From assembly GCA_002298125.1 (NCBI GenBank), contig DBMJ01000021.1, positions 78,100 to 142,099 on the forward strand: DNA of 64,000 nucleotides, given 5' to 3'. Positions 49,753 through 58,687 of the stretch are shown in pieces. Numbering within the stretch: position 1 is the stretch's first letter; the number at the start of each line of letters is the position of its first letter. Source of the DNA: Clostridium sp. UBA701. GTDB lineage: Bacteria > Bacillota > Clostridia > Clostridiales > Clostridiaceae. The notes beneath the pieces are model-generated. The model was not told where the DNA came from and ran no database searches. It saw only the letters and a program-made list of their open reading frames with translations. The position numbers and the translations under genes were made by a program.

Positions 49753-50757
49753 CTAAAGCTTCATTGTTGAAAACTCCTCAATAAAATCCTGCCGCTCCTC
49801 CCTATCCTCATCTATGCGCATAAGCTTTTTTAAGAAAAAATCCTCTCCCCAGGGCTGCTTTTCCCAATAGTATTGAATCCCTACCTGCCAGTATTCCTGT
49901 GGAAACTCCATAAAGGCAGCCATTATTGGAATGGAAGTCTTATTTAGCTCTTTCACGCTGCAGTAATCCGAAATGGTGTTCATTGAGTATTCTTCGCTCC
50001 ATTTGCCGTTTTTCATGATTCTAATAAGGAGGCTTGAAAGGTCGTGAAGATGACTATCTAATATACAATAATCAAAGTCAATGACACTTATCTCACCACT
50101 GTCACTAAGAAGGATATTATGATGGGCAAAATCATGATGACAAAAACCCTTCTTTTTCATTTCCACTTCCATGTATTCAAAGTAGTCGCTTCCTATCAGA
50201 TCCCTCAAAGCTTTATCTGCTCTTAGAAGCTCCTCCTCCATCATAGAGAGATAAAGCTCGTCAAACTCACTTTTCTCTTCCTTCTCCTGAATACGTCTTT
50301 GAAAATCCAATATTTCGTCCTTCCTTGTTGAAAAGATCTTAGGCCATTTTAGCCAGCCGATCCTAGGCCTCATATAGGGCTTTAGCTCAAAGCCCTCACT
50401 TTTATTGTGAAGCTCTGCCAGTTTTTTTGCTGCAACCTTCACATCTAATGGATTGTCATAGTTGCACTGCCTTGCACTTATCCATTCTGTTAGATATCCA
50501 TAGCCATTATTACACTGAAGGTATTCTCTTCCATCTACAGTAGGTATGATTTCAGGTATTTTAACAAAGTTGTTTTTTTGCAGGTGTAAAATGGCTCCCA
50601 AAATAAAAAGAAAATGCGGAAGCTCGTATTTTATGACCTTTAGGCACAGTACCCCCCTACTCCCTTGTATTTTATACACATTTTTAATCTTCTCTATGTC
50701 ATCAATGTCAATACCATAGCTGTTTCTTACTAGAGCTCTTACCTCATCAAGCTCCAA
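49753..50757 (-). CDS. cotS: CotS-family spore coat protein (kinase fold), first gene of a coat operon
   Basis: A 334-residue CotS-type protein with VRALVRNSYGIDIDDIEKIKN at the start, the N-lobe RGVLCLKVIKYE, the catalytic-loop-like FCHHDFAHHNILLSDSG (around residue 208) and SVIDFDYCILD. The start is TTG at 50757, seven bases after AGAGAGGT. The frame is open 26 codons further upstream, but a sigma-K-type promoter lies there (50794-50821), which supports the downstream start. It is followed at 35 bases by the degenerate CotS gene and then the third CotS gene. It is divergent from glycosyltransferase copy 2. Confidence 0.86.
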   Translation of the reverse strand: MELDEVRALVRNSYGIDIDDIEKIKNVYKIQGSRGVLCLKVIKYELPHFLFILGAILHLQKNNFVKIPEIIPTVDGREYLQCNNGYGYLTEWISARQCNYDNPLDVKVAAKKLAELHNKSEGFELKPYMRPRIGWLKWPKIFSTRKDEILDFQRRIQEKEEKSEFDELYLSMMEEELLRADKALRDLIGSDYFEYMEVEMKKKGFCHHDFAHHNILLSDSGEISVIDFDYCILDSHLHDLSSLLIRIMKNGKWSEEYSMNTISDYCSVKELNKTSIPIMAAFMEFPQEYWQVGIQYYWEKQPWGEDFFLKKLMRIDEDREERQDFIEEFSTMKL

Positions 50758-50793
50758 AGGCTTTACCTCCTCTCTCTGCTCATACTCTATTTT

Positions 50794-50821
50794 TATTATA
50801 TGAGAAGGCACATAGGTGTGT
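50794..50821 (-). promoter_or_regulatory. Sigma-K-type promoter of the three-gene cotS operon
   Basis: On the minus strand AC (50821-50820), a 17-base spacer and CATATAATA (50802-50794), a perfect CATANNNTA. The predicted 5' end near 50786 precedes the TTG start at 50757 by about 30 bases. Confidence 0.6.
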
Positions 50822-50902
50822 GAATGAAGGCACACTTTAAGCCCTAATCTAATATTATTAATATATAAGCTCTCTCTTCACAACAATTGCTGAGGTGATT
50901 CA

Positions 50903-52036
50903 ATGAGAATAGCCATAGACGCAAGAGGCATTAACCTATATAGGGGAACTGGTATAGGCACCTATACTGATATGCTGATAAAATATCTCTTGCAAGAGGA
51001 TAAAAAAAATGATTATATCCTTTACTGGTGTGGAGATAATTATGAGGGTTTTCGAAAGGAAAACTCTCATATAACCATGACCTCCAAAAGACACCATAGG
51101 TTTTTTGAGCAGCATTTTTTCCCTTACAACCTAGAGAATAGGTATGTTGACATCTTTCATATCCCGCAAAATGGTATGGGTCTTAGCGAAAATATTCGCT
51201 GCAAAAAAGTATGTACTATCCATGACTTAATACCCTACGTACTTCCAGAAACCGTAGGAAAAGGTTACGAGTTGAAGTTTTTGCGAGAAATGCCGCAAAT
51301 TATTGAAATGAGTGATGCCATACTCACCGTTTCTGAATACTCAAAACAGGATATTTTAAGGTTCTTCCCCATGGATGAGAAAAAGATACACGTAACCCCC
51401 TTAGCTGCAGATGAAAGGTATAGGCCCCTTAATAAGGAGATCTGCGAAAAAGTATTAAGAGATAAATACAATATAAGCTCCCCCTTTATACTGTATATTG
51501 GAGGCTTTAGCCCAAGAAAAAATGTAAGAGCCTTACTTCAAGCCTTTTCAAAGCTTTATAAGGAATTGAGTGAAAGCTATGAGCTAGTAATAGTGGGAGC
51601 CTATAGAGATGATGCAGAGCTTTTAAAGCTTCTCTCCATGGACTTAGAGCTCTCCTCTCATCTTCGATTTACAGGCTTTGTTCCAGATGAGGAACTGCCA
51701 TTTTTTTATAACTGCTGCAAGGTATTTGTATACCCTTCTATCTATGAAGGCTTTGGTCTTCCTCCGCTAGAAGCCATGAGCTGTGGTGCTCCTGTAATCA
51801 CCTCCAATGTTACCTCTATACCAGAGGTAGTAGGGGATGCTGGCATTTTAATAAACCCCTTAAACATTATAGAGCTCCAAGAAAAATTATATGAGGTACT
51901 CGAGGGAGAGGAGCTTAATCTATCCCTAAGGGAAAAGGGGCTAAAAAGAGCTGCGGAATTTAACTGGAAAAGCACTGCAGGAAAGACCCTTAAGGTATAT
52001 GAAAGCCTTTTAGAAGAACCCACAAAGCTACTATAA
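50903..52036 (+). CDS. Glycosyltransferase family 4 (CotSA-like), copy 2
   Basis: A 377-residue GT-B glycosyltransferase, paralogous over its whole length to the 42850 gene (378 residues). Shared blocks are RGTGIGTYTD, DIFHIPQNGMGL, VSEYSKQDI, YIGGFSPRKNVRALLQAF and YEGFGLPPLEAMSCGAPVITSN. Like copy 1 it is divergent from a CotS gene, which suggests that the cotS/glycosyltransferase pair was duplicated as a block. Likely role: glycosylation of a spore surface component. The ribosome binding site is GAGGTG. Confidence 0.9.
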   Translation: MRIAIDARGINLYRGTGIGTYTDMLIKYLLQEDKKNDYILYWCGDNYEGFRKENSHITMTSKRHHRFFEQHFFPYNLENRYVDIFHIPQNGMGLSENIRCKKVCTIHDLIPYVLPETVGKGYELKFLREMPQIIEMSDAILTVSEYSKQDILRFFPMDEKKIHVTPLAADERYRPLNKEICEKVLRDKYNISSPFILYIGGFSPRKNVRALLQAFSKLYKELSESYELVIVGAYRDDAELLKLLSMDLELSSHLRFTGFVPDEELPFFYNCCKVFVYPSIYEGFGLPPLEAMSCGAPVITSNVTSIPEVVGDAGILINPLNIIELQEKLYEVLEGEELNLSLREKGLKRAAEFNWKSTAGKTLKVYESLLEEPTKLL

Positions 52037-52041
52037 AAAAA

Positions 52042-52081
52042 GCACCTCCAAATATTAGATGTATCTAACACTTGGAGGTGC
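52042..52081. terminator. Terminator between glycosyltransferase copy 2 and the solute-binding protein gene
   Basis: A perfect ten-pair stem GCACCTCCAA/TTGGAGGTGC with an inner ATTAGAT/ATCTAA-type stem. On the minus strand it is followed by TTTTTTTATAG, an excellent U-tract. Confidence 0.88.
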
Positions 52082-52084
52082 ACC

Positions 52085-53359
52085 TTATTTAGCTTCAACC
52101 TTATCTCTGTATTTTCTTTGAAGCTCGTCTAAAATCAAATATATGTTGCTGTCCTTTTGAAGCACCCTGTCTTCCACAGCATTTATATCAGCTTCTAGCT
52201 CTATGCTATGGGGAGAATAGTACATTGCTTGCATGTCATTAGCCTCTCCATAAAATAGCTGCCAAGGCCTTTCACTAACAATTCCCTCTACCTTCTTTCC
52301 AAAGGTATCAAAGGAGTAGATACCCTTTTTAGCAGAAAAGATTCCTTTATTTTGGAAAAGCTTAAGCAGCACATTATCCTTTGATATATACTTTAGAAAT
52401 TCCAGTGCCACCTCATTAGGCTTTTCTTTCTTAAGCAACATAAAACTGCTGCCCTCTGCAGCAGAGGAGGTCTTACCTCCTGGCTCATAGGCAGGTAATC
52501 TTCTTATCTTCCATATGCCCTTTGAAAGCGCCCCAGATTTTTGAAGCTTAAAAAGCTCTGAAGGGGTAACAGTGGCAGAGGCTACCTTTCCATTCATAAG
52601 GTCCTTTTCTAACTGGGAATAGCTGCTGTAGCTCTTTAAGCAGGAGTCCATACTAAGGCTTTTAAGATTCTTCATGGCTTTTACTCCCCTTGAAGAGTCT
52701 AGCTGAGGACTGCCTTCCTTATCGAAATAATATTCTCCAAGCTGAAGGAGAAGTGTACTATAGCTCCTTTCAAAGCTGCCTCCTATAATGCATAAAGGAC
52801 ATGCCTCTTTGTGCTTTTGTTTCAAAGAGGCGCAGGCAGTATTAAAATCCTCCCAGGTCACTACGTTTTCAAGCTTTACTCCAGATTCTAAAAAATAATC
52901 CTCCCTGTATAATAGAGCTAAAGGCTCCACAGTATAGGGCAGATAAAGCATCCTATCCTTTTGTGATGACATAGCCTCAGTGGTATTAAAATAGTGATCT
53001 TTATTATATAATCCCAAGGCAGTCATATTTTCAAAGTCATTTAAATGCTTTGTCTCCAATTCAATTATTTTTGAGTTCTTTACTGTTAGTATATCTATAG
53101 AAGGTGCCGCTTCTTTCCACTTATTATTAAGCTCCTCCAGTGAAATGCTCTTAACCTCTACCTTTGCCTCCGGGTGAGAACTACTAAACTGTGCTGATAG
53201 AAACTCTATATCCTCTTTGTTTGTGTCTACTGTATAAATTGTGGCATTTCCTTTAAGCTTCTTCTCATTAGAAGCCTTATCCTTCACAAGAAAAAAGCCC
53301 AGTGTTAAAAGTGCAAGCAGCACAACCATAATACCTATAAGGTTTCTTTTGTAATTCAT
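52085..53359 (-). CDS. Extracellular solute-binding protein, orphan
   Basis: A 424-residue family-1-type substrate-binding protein. A basic N-terminus and one hydrophobic segment (GIMVVLLALLTLGFFLV) lack a lipobox Cys, so it is a membrane-anchored or secreted form rather than a lipoprotein. Typical fold blocks are YLPYTVEPLALLYREDYF, VVTWEDFNTACASLK and the C-terminal EVALEFLKYISKDN. No permease or ATPase gene is adjacent, so the transport partner is elsewhere or the protein has another role. The ATG at 53359 follows GGGGAGAGG. Confidence 0.8.
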   Translation of the reverse strand: MNYKRNLIGIMVVLLALLTLGFFLVKDKASNEKKLKGNATIYTVDTNKEDIEFLSAQFSSSHPEAKVEVKSISLEELNNKWKEAAPSIDILTVKNSKIIELETKHLNDFENMTALGLYNKDHYFNTTEAMSSQKDRMLYLPYTVEPLALLYREDYFLESGVKLENVVTWEDFNTACASLKQKHKEACPLCIIGGSFERSYSTLLLQLGEYYFDKEGSPQLDSSRGVKAMKNLKSLSMDSCLKSYSSYSQLEKDLMNGKVASATVTPSELFKLQKSGALSKGIWKIRRLPAYEPGGKTSSAAEGSSFMLLKKEKPNEVALEFLKYISKDNVLLKLFQNKGIFSAKKGIYSFDTFGKKVEGIVSERPWQLFYGEANDMQAMYYSPHSIELEADINAVEDRVLQKDSNIYLILDELQRKYRDKVEAK

Positions 53360-53402
53360 AAATACCTCTCCCCTATACACAAATGAGTATTCCAGCTGCA
53401 GC

Positions 53403-54149
53403 TTATAATTTGTTTATCATGCTGGCAAGGTAACCTGCTCCAAAGCCATTATCTATATTAACCACACTGATGCCGCTGGCACAGCTATTTAGCATGGTAA
53501 GCAGGGCAGATAGCCCTCCAAAATTAGCTCCATAGCCCACACTGGTAGGCACTGCAATAACAGGCTTATCCACAAGACCCCCCACCACACTGGCTAAGGC
53601 TCCTTCCATTCCTGCAGCTACTACAATTACCTTGGCCCCTCGAATTTCCTCAATAGAACCAAATAGTCTATGAATTCCTGCAACCCCCACATCGTAGTAC
53701 CTTTGAACCTTATTTCCAAGAGTCTCTGCTGTAATTGCTGCTTCTTCAGCCACTGGTAAGTCTGAAGTTCCTGCTGTCACCACTGCAATATAGCTATCTG
53801 GGCAAGCTACAGGCTTTACTATTATCCTGATGGTTCTAGATAGCTTATCATACTTAGCCTCTTTGCATATGGAAAGTACAGCCTGGTACATCTCTTCAGT
53901 GGCCCTTGTGGCCAGGATATTATTGTTTCTTGTCAGCATATGCTCTACTATGCCGCAGACCTGTTCCACAGTTTTTCCTGCACAGTATATGACCTCAGGA
54001 TAGCCAACTCTCATCTCTCTATGATTGTCTATACGAGCATAGCCTAGATCCGTATAGGGTATGTCTACAAGAAGCTTTTCTGCCTCATTAATAGATATTT
54101 CTCCCTGCTTTACTCCCTCTAATAACCTTCTTACTTCTTCACTGTTCAT
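53403..54149 (-). CDS. larB: Nickel-pincer cofactor biosynthesis protein LarB
   Basis: A 248-residue carboxylase/hydrolase related to PurE. The family opening is DLGYARIDNHREMRVGYPEVIYC, and the core is VAVVTAGTSDLPVAEEA, followed by GVAGIHRLFG, VVAAGMEGALASVVGGL and PTSVGYGANFGGLSALLTMLNSCA. LarB carboxylates the pyridinium ring of nicotinic acid adenine dinucleotide in synthesis of the nickel-pincer cofactor of lactate racemase-type enzymes. It follows larC by 15 bases. larE and larA are not in the window. Confidence 0.93.
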   Translation of the reverse strand: MNSEEVRRLLEGVKQGEISINEAEKLLVDIPYTDLGYARIDNHREMRVGYPEVIYCAGKTVEQVCGIVEHMLTRNNNILATRATEEMYQAVLSICKEAKYDKLSRTIRIIVKPVACPDSYIAVVTAGTSDLPVAEEAAITAETLGNKVQRYYDVGVAGIHRLFGSIEEIRGAKVIVVAAGMEGALASVVGGLVDKPVIAVPTSVGYGANFGGLSALLTMLNSCASGISVVNIDNGFGAGYLASMINKL

Positions 54150-54164
54150 GGTTTTACCCTCCCA

Positions 54165-55493
54165 TCAATGTCTTCCGGGTATTTCTTCCTCTTTCTTCTC
54201 TACACTTTTATAAAACTGTTCTTCTACCAGATTATATACCTCTCTTAAAGTCATTCCAGACTTTTTTGCGATATTCACACAGTGATCATACTCAGCCTTA
54301 TGCTTTATAATCTCTTCTCCTCGCTTTGCAAGCTTTACTGTAACTTCACCCTGAGGTATTTCAACCTTTACAAACTCTCTTTTTAGCATATCCTTATGAA
54401 CCCTATAAGCTCTTATGCCAAGAGTAGTGGTTTCTTCAAATAATATATTCTTTATTTGTTTCTGCTTTTCCTCGGTGCAGAGCACTGAAATCTTACAGGC
54501 AGGTCTCCCCTTCTTCATTATAATAGGAGTTAGATATGCATCTGCTGCTCCAGACAAAAAAAGCCTTTCTATTATATAGGGATACATCTCTGGATTCATG
54601 TCGTCTATATTACACTCCAGCATAAGGGCATCACTTTGCTCTTCGTCATAGCTTAGCTGTACCTTTTCGCTGCACTTGTTACCTAAAAACACCCTCAGCA
54701 CATTGGGCACCTCTCCATCCTTTTTTCCAAGCCCATAGCCCACCCTCTCCACTACAAAGTCTCTGTCCGTTGTGTAATTATTGACATTGCAGGCTAAGAT
54801 GGCAGCTCCAGTTGGAGTAGTGGCCTCAAAGGGCACCTTACTAGATACTATAGGTGCTCCTCTTAGAATTTCTGCAGTGGCTGGGGCTGGCACTGGGAAC
54901 AATCCGTGAGCACACTTTACAAAGCCCCTACCCACCTCTATAGGAGAGGAAAGAATAACATCTGGCTTTAGGTAATGAAGGCATATGGCTGCACCCACTA
55001 TATCAACAATGGAATCCACTGCTCCTACCTCGTGGAAGTGAACCTCATTTATAGGCTTACCATGAATTTTACCCTCAGCCTCTGCCACCAGTTTGAACAT
55101 TTTTATACTCAAGCTTTTAACTCCACCAGATAATTCACTGTTCATTATCAAATTCTCAATATCAGCAAGATTTCTATGTATATGCTCCTCACCCTGCTCA
55201 TGAATATGTTCTTTTGCATGCTCATGAATATGTTCTTTTGCATGCTCATGGGTATGCCCCTGTTCATGAGCTGGTTCCTGCTCCTCCCCTAGGGCATTAC
55301 CTAAAACCACCTCAACTCTTGTCCCTTCAATACCCATCTTTTGAGCTCTCTTAATAATAAGCTCATAGCCAGTGACAGGAAGCTTTTTAAGCTCCTTAAC
55401 CAGATATTCTGCACTTACTCCAATGTCTATTAAAGCCCCTAGGTTCATGTCTCCGCTAATACCTGAGAAGCAATCGTAGTAAAGTATTTTCAT
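54165..55493 (-). CDS. larC: Nickel insertion protein LarC
   Basis: A 442-residue single-frame LarC, which inserts nickel into the pincer cofactor in a CTP-dependent step. It starts ILYYDCFSGISGDMNLGALIDIG. Residues 75-107 are a His/Glu-rich loop with repeated H-E-H-A-K-E-H-I; the DNA shows two exact 24-base copies at 55201-55248. Later blocks are VHFHEVGAVDSIVDIVGAA, TPTGAAIL and LECNIDDMNPEMYPYI. In Lactobacillus larC is read through a frameshift as two parts; here one continuous frame encodes both. Confidence 0.94.
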   Translation of the reverse strand: MKILYYDCFSGISGDMNLGALIDIGVSAEYLVKELKKLPVTGYELIIKRAQKMGIEGTRVEVVLGNALGEEQEPAHEQGHTHEHAKEHIHEHAKEHIHEQGEEHIHRNLADIENLIMNSELSGGVKSLSIKMFKLVAEAEGKIHGKPINEVHFHEVGAVDSIVDIVGAAICLHYLKPDVILSSPIEVGRGFVKCAHGLFPVPAPATAEILRGAPIVSSKVPFEATTPTGAAILACNVNNYTTDRDFVVERVGYGLGKKDGEVPNVLRVFLGNKCSEKVQLSYDEEQSDALMLECNIDDMNPEMYPYIIERLFLSGAADAYLTPIIMKKGRPACKISVLCTEEKQKQIKNILFEETTTLGIRAYRVHKDMLKREFVKVEIPQGEVTVKLAKRGEEIIKHKAEYDHCVNIAKKSGMTLREVYNLVEEQFYKSVEKKEEEIPGRH

Positions 55494-55518
55494 AGCTTAC
55501 CTCCAAGCTTTTTCACTC

Positions 55519-56394
55519 CTAGATTTCATTTTCCATTTCTACTACAGTCTTTCCTTTAATGTTTATTATTATCATTCCAAATAAAATTAAAGCACAGCCA
55601 AATAAACTTTTTATTGTAAGCTTGTCTCCAATAAAGGTGGAGAACAATGCACTAAACACAGGTTCTGCTAAGAAAATAATGGCAGCATGTGTAGGCTTAG
55701 TAAACCTCTGCATCTTGTTTTGAACGACATAGGCATAGATGGTACAAAATACTGCAGTAAATAATATAGAGCCTATAGTAACAGGGTTTATCGTAAAGGA
55801 AAGCCTCTCTACAAAAATTGCTGGTATAAAGCTAAGTACTCCTACCACCAGCATTTCTATTGCTGTAATAATAAATATATCACCCTTACAGGCATATTTA
55901 TCCACCAATAATATCTGAGCTGCACAAAATACTGCACATATAAGCGTTAAGGTATCTCCATAGTTAATGGATAAGTCTCCATTTATGGACAATAGTCCTA
56001 GCCCTAATACAGAAACAGCCACCCCTGCAATGGTTTTAATATCTGGAAGCTTTTTGTAAATAATAGCAATAAAAATAGGTACCAGGACTACATTTACTCC
56101 CGTTATGAAACCAGACTTGCTAGGTGTCGTATATAAAAGTCCTACAGTCTGAAAGGCTGCTGCAAAGAATAAGGTGAGACCTACTAAAATTCCTCCCTTG
56201 ACTTCATGGGCCTTAATATTTACTATTTCTTTATATCTATATATAAACAGAAGTACTGCTGCAAGAGTGTATCTTAATGCAAGAAAGGAGTAGGGTCCAA
56301 TATGCTTTAAAGCTACACTCATAATGGGAAAACTTGTTCCCCATACCACTGTTACAGATAATAACCATAAATCTGCTTTAATATCTCTTCTCAT
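55519..56394 (-). CDS. EamA/DMT-family transporter
   Basis: A 291-residue membrane protein with ten hydrophobic segments in two EamA repeats. Typical signatures are VVWGTSFPIMSVALKHIGPYSFLALRY in the first repeat and AIIFLAEPVFSALFSTFIGDKL in the second. Members export amino acids, nucleosides or other metabolites; the substrate is unknown. The ATG at 56394 follows GAGGAGG; the frame is open 13 codons further upstream but without a site. It precedes larC by about 25 bases, so it may be cotranscribed with larC and larB. Confidence 0.88.
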   Translation of the reverse strand: MRRDIKADLWLLSVTVVWGTSFPIMSVALKHIGPYSFLALRYTLAAVLLFIYRYKEIVNIKAHEVKGGILVGLTLFFAAAFQTVGLLYTTPSKSGFITGVNVVLVPIFIAIIYKKLPDIKTIAGVAVSVLGLGLLSINGDLSINYGDTLTLICAVFCAAQILLVDKYACKGDIFIITAIEMLVVGVLSFIPAIFVERLSFTINPVTIGSILFTAVFCTIYAYVVQNKMQRFTKPTHAAIIFLAEPVFSALFSTFIGDKLTIKSLFGCALILFGMIIINIKGKTVVEMENEI

Positions 56395-56480
56395 TAAATG
56401 CCTCCTCATCTCTTTTAGAATATTCACTCTCATTTTATCAGATAGAGCCTATAATTAAAAGTGTGGGTATAATAATTAAA

Positions 56481-56502
56481 CCGGAAGTGCTGTGCACCCC
56501 GG
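56481..56502 (-). terminator. Hairpin after psuG
   Basis: CCGG-GTGC and GCAC-CCGG form a GC-rich stem interrupted by a two-base internal loop. On the minus strand TTTAATTATTAT follows. Confidence 0.5.
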
Positions 56503-56527
56503 CTTTATCCTTATATTATATTAAAGA

Positions 56528-57448
56528 TTATTTGTAAAGCTTAGCCAGTTCCACAGCCAGAGCCGTTCCCACCCTAGCATTGTTGTATACCAATTGAATG
56601 TTGGCATCTAAGCTCTTGCCTTCAGTAATATCCTTTATCTTAGAAAGCAAGAAGGGTGTAGTTTCCTTGCCCTTTATACCATTTTTTTCAGCCTCCATCA
56701 CTGCACCTTCAATGGCTGTGGTTATAGTATCATAGTCCATGGAATATTCCTCTGGTATTGGGTTTGCAATAACAACTCCTCCCGTAAGCTCAAGGTCCCA
56801 TTTACACTTTATAGCCTGGGCAAGCTCTAATGCACTATCCACTCTATAGTCTACCTTATAGCCGCTTTTTCTAGTGTAGAAGGCTGGAAGCTCCTCAGTT
56901 TTATAACCTACCACAGGTACTCCCTGGGTTTCAAGGTACTCTAAAGTTAAGCCAATATCTAATATGGACTTTGCCCCTGCACAAACCACAGCTACATCAG
57001 TCTTGGCAAACTCCATTAAATCTGCAGAGATATCAAAGGTCTCTTGGGCACCTCTGTGAACTCCGCCTATTCCACCTGTTACAAACACCTTAATTCCTGC
57101 TAAGGCAGCAATTATCATGGTGGAGGCTACTGTGGTAGCACCATCTAACTTCTTGGCTGCAATAAAGGGGATGTCTCTTCTGCTGGCCTTAACCACATTT
57201 TTTGCCTGTCCAAGGTACTCTACCTCTTCCTTGGTAAGACCTACCTTAAGTACTCCATTTAATATTGCAATGGTAGCAGGTACTGCACCACCCTGCCTTA
57301 CTATTTCCTCAACCTTTAGAGCAGTCTCCACATTCCTTGGATAAGGCATGCCATGTGATATTATAGTTGATTCTAAAGCCACTACAGGCTTTCCAGCCTC
57401 TAGGGCACTTTTAACCTCAGGATTGATTTCAAGATAAGCTTTTAACAT
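56528..57448 (-). CDS. psuG: Pseudouridine-5'-phosphate glycosidase
   Basis: A 306-residue enzyme that splits pseudouridine 5'-phosphate into uracil and ribose 5-phosphate, breaking the C-C glycosidic bond. Family motifs are VALESTIISHGMPYPRN, the substrate-site block FVTGGIGGVHRGA (around residue 126), VVCAGAKSILDIGLTLEYLETQGVPV and NPIPEEYSMD. The length is normal. It overlaps the end of the kinase gene by seven bases, so translation is coupled. Its products connect with upp and rpiB elsewhere in the window. Confidence 0.95.
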   Translation of the reverse strand: MLKAYLEINPEVKSALEAGKPVVALESTIISHGMPYPRNVETALKVEEIVRQGGAVPATIAILNGVLKVGLTKEEVEYLGQAKNVVKASRRDIPFIAAKKLDGATTVASTMIIAALAGIKVFVTGGIGGVHRGAQETFDISADLMEFAKTDVAVVCAGAKSILDIGLTLEYLETQGVPVVGYKTEELPAFYTRKSGYKVDYRVDSALELAQAIKCKWDLELTGGVVIANPIPEEYSMDYDTITTAIEGAVMEAEKNGIKGKETTPFLLSKIKDITEGKSLDANIQLVYNNARVGTALAVELAKLYK

Positions 57449-58536
57449 ATTTCTATCTCCTTCACAATTTTATTTATATTATCCACTGATATATTGGGAT
57501 TGATAGTGTTTTTATGCTGAAGTGCCATAATGGAGGCTGCCATAGAAAAAACAGCAGTGCGATTAATATCCATATGGTTGTAATATCCATAAGCGGCTCC
57601 TGCTACAAAGGCATCTCCTGCTCCTGTGGCATTAACCACCTTTACATTGGGTGAGTTTATATGTGCATAATTTTTATTGTCACAATAATAAACGCCCTCT
57701 GCTCCCATGCTTAAAAACACTCTTTTTACTCCTCTGTTTAAAAAATAGTCTAGAACTCTTTTTATGTCCTCTTCCCCCGTAATCTCTATGCCTGAAAGCA
57801 TTTGTGCCTCCAACTTATTGGGTTTTATAGTGTGGAAATATCCTATGATATCCTTAACCTTCATGGCCTTTGTGGTAGATACAGTGTCTAAAAAATAATC
57901 TGTATCTCTATGATTTATTACAAGGTATTCAATTACCTCCTTAGGGATATTGGTATCCACTATGCAAAGAGAAGCATTTTCAATGACATTTTTCTTTTCC
58001 TGTATAAATTCCACCGTCATATTCTCATAGATATCCATGGAGGATATGGCTACACTCATATCTCCTGTCTCATCTAAAATACTTAAATAGCTAGAGGTGG
58101 CTTCATTAGGAAGTATTAGTGAATCCTGCATATTAAGGCCAATTGCCCTGGCCTCCTCCAATACCTTTTTGCCGTAGATATCGTCCCCCAGTGTGCTTAT
58201 AAGGCTGGTTTTGATTCCCATCCTACAAAGGTTTTCTGCAATGTTTCGGCCTACTCCTCCAAGAGATATCATAGCCTTACCTGGATTTGAATCCTTAGGT
58301 CTTAATGCTCCATAGGGAAAGCCCTGAATGTCCACATTAACTCCCCCTACTACACATATGTAGGGTTTTTTATTCACAATATATCCTCGTCCAGTAATGT
58401 ACCCCTTCTTCATGAGGTTGGTAACATGCACTCCCACGGAGGAGCGAGTAATACCAAGCAGTTCTGCCAATTCCTTTTGTCCTATAAGTGGGTTTTTTGA
58501 AATGATGTCTAGTATCTCCTCTTCTCGTTCAGTCAT
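57442..58536 (-). CDS. psuK: PfkB-family pseudouridine kinase with N-terminal helix-turn-helix
   Basis: A 364-residue protein. Residues 1-55 are a winged helix-turn-helix (EEEILDIISKNPLIGQKELAELLGITRSSVGVHVTNLMKKG). Residues 60-364 are a PfkB ribokinase-type domain with VVGGVNVDIQG, SLGGVGRNIAENLCRMG and the ATP-site motif NATGAGDAFVAG (around residue 305). Coupling with psuG points to pseudouridine as substrate. The helix-turn-helix fusion suggests that the enzyme also regulates transcription, possibly of its own operon. The start follows GAGGTG. Confidence 0.9.
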   Translation of the reverse strand: MTEREEEILDIISKNPLIGQKELAELLGITRSSVGVHVTNLMKKGYITGRGYIVNKKPYICVVGGVNVDIQGFPYGALRPKDSNPGKAMISLGGVGRNIAENLCRMGIKTSLISTLGDDIYGKKVLEEARAIGLNMQDSLILPNEATSSYLSILDETGDMSVAISSMDIYENMTVEFIQEKKNVIENASLCIVDTNIPKEVIEYLVINHRDTDYFLDTVSTTKAMKVKDIIGYFHTIKPNKLEAQMLSGIEITGEEDIKRVLDYFLNRGVKRVFLSMGAEGVYYCDNKNYAHINSPNVKVVNATGAGDAFVAGAAYGYYNHMDINRTAVFSMAASIMALQHKNTINPNISVDNINKIVKEIEIC

Positions 58537-58637
58537 AATACACCTCTAAACATTTGCTTAATTTATAATCAATAGCTTATGAAAATATAATAACATCCTT
58601 GGACTTTATTTTCAATAGCTATTTATATTATTATCTA

Positions 58638-58673
58638 AAAAAATATAAAAACTCCTCCAGTACTTGGAGGAGT
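58638..58673 (-). terminator. Intrinsic terminator of the ECF operon
   Basis: A perfect nine-pair stem ACTCCTCCA/TGGAGGAGT with a five-base loop, then TTTTATATTTTTTT on the minus strand. It separates the ECF genes from psuK. Confidence 0.9.
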
Positions 58674-58687
58674 AAACTATGTTTTTG

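Noticed and set aside
54165..55493. Programmed frameshift in larC as known from Lactobacillus
   Set aside because: A single continuous frame covers both halves with no stop or slippery site needed.
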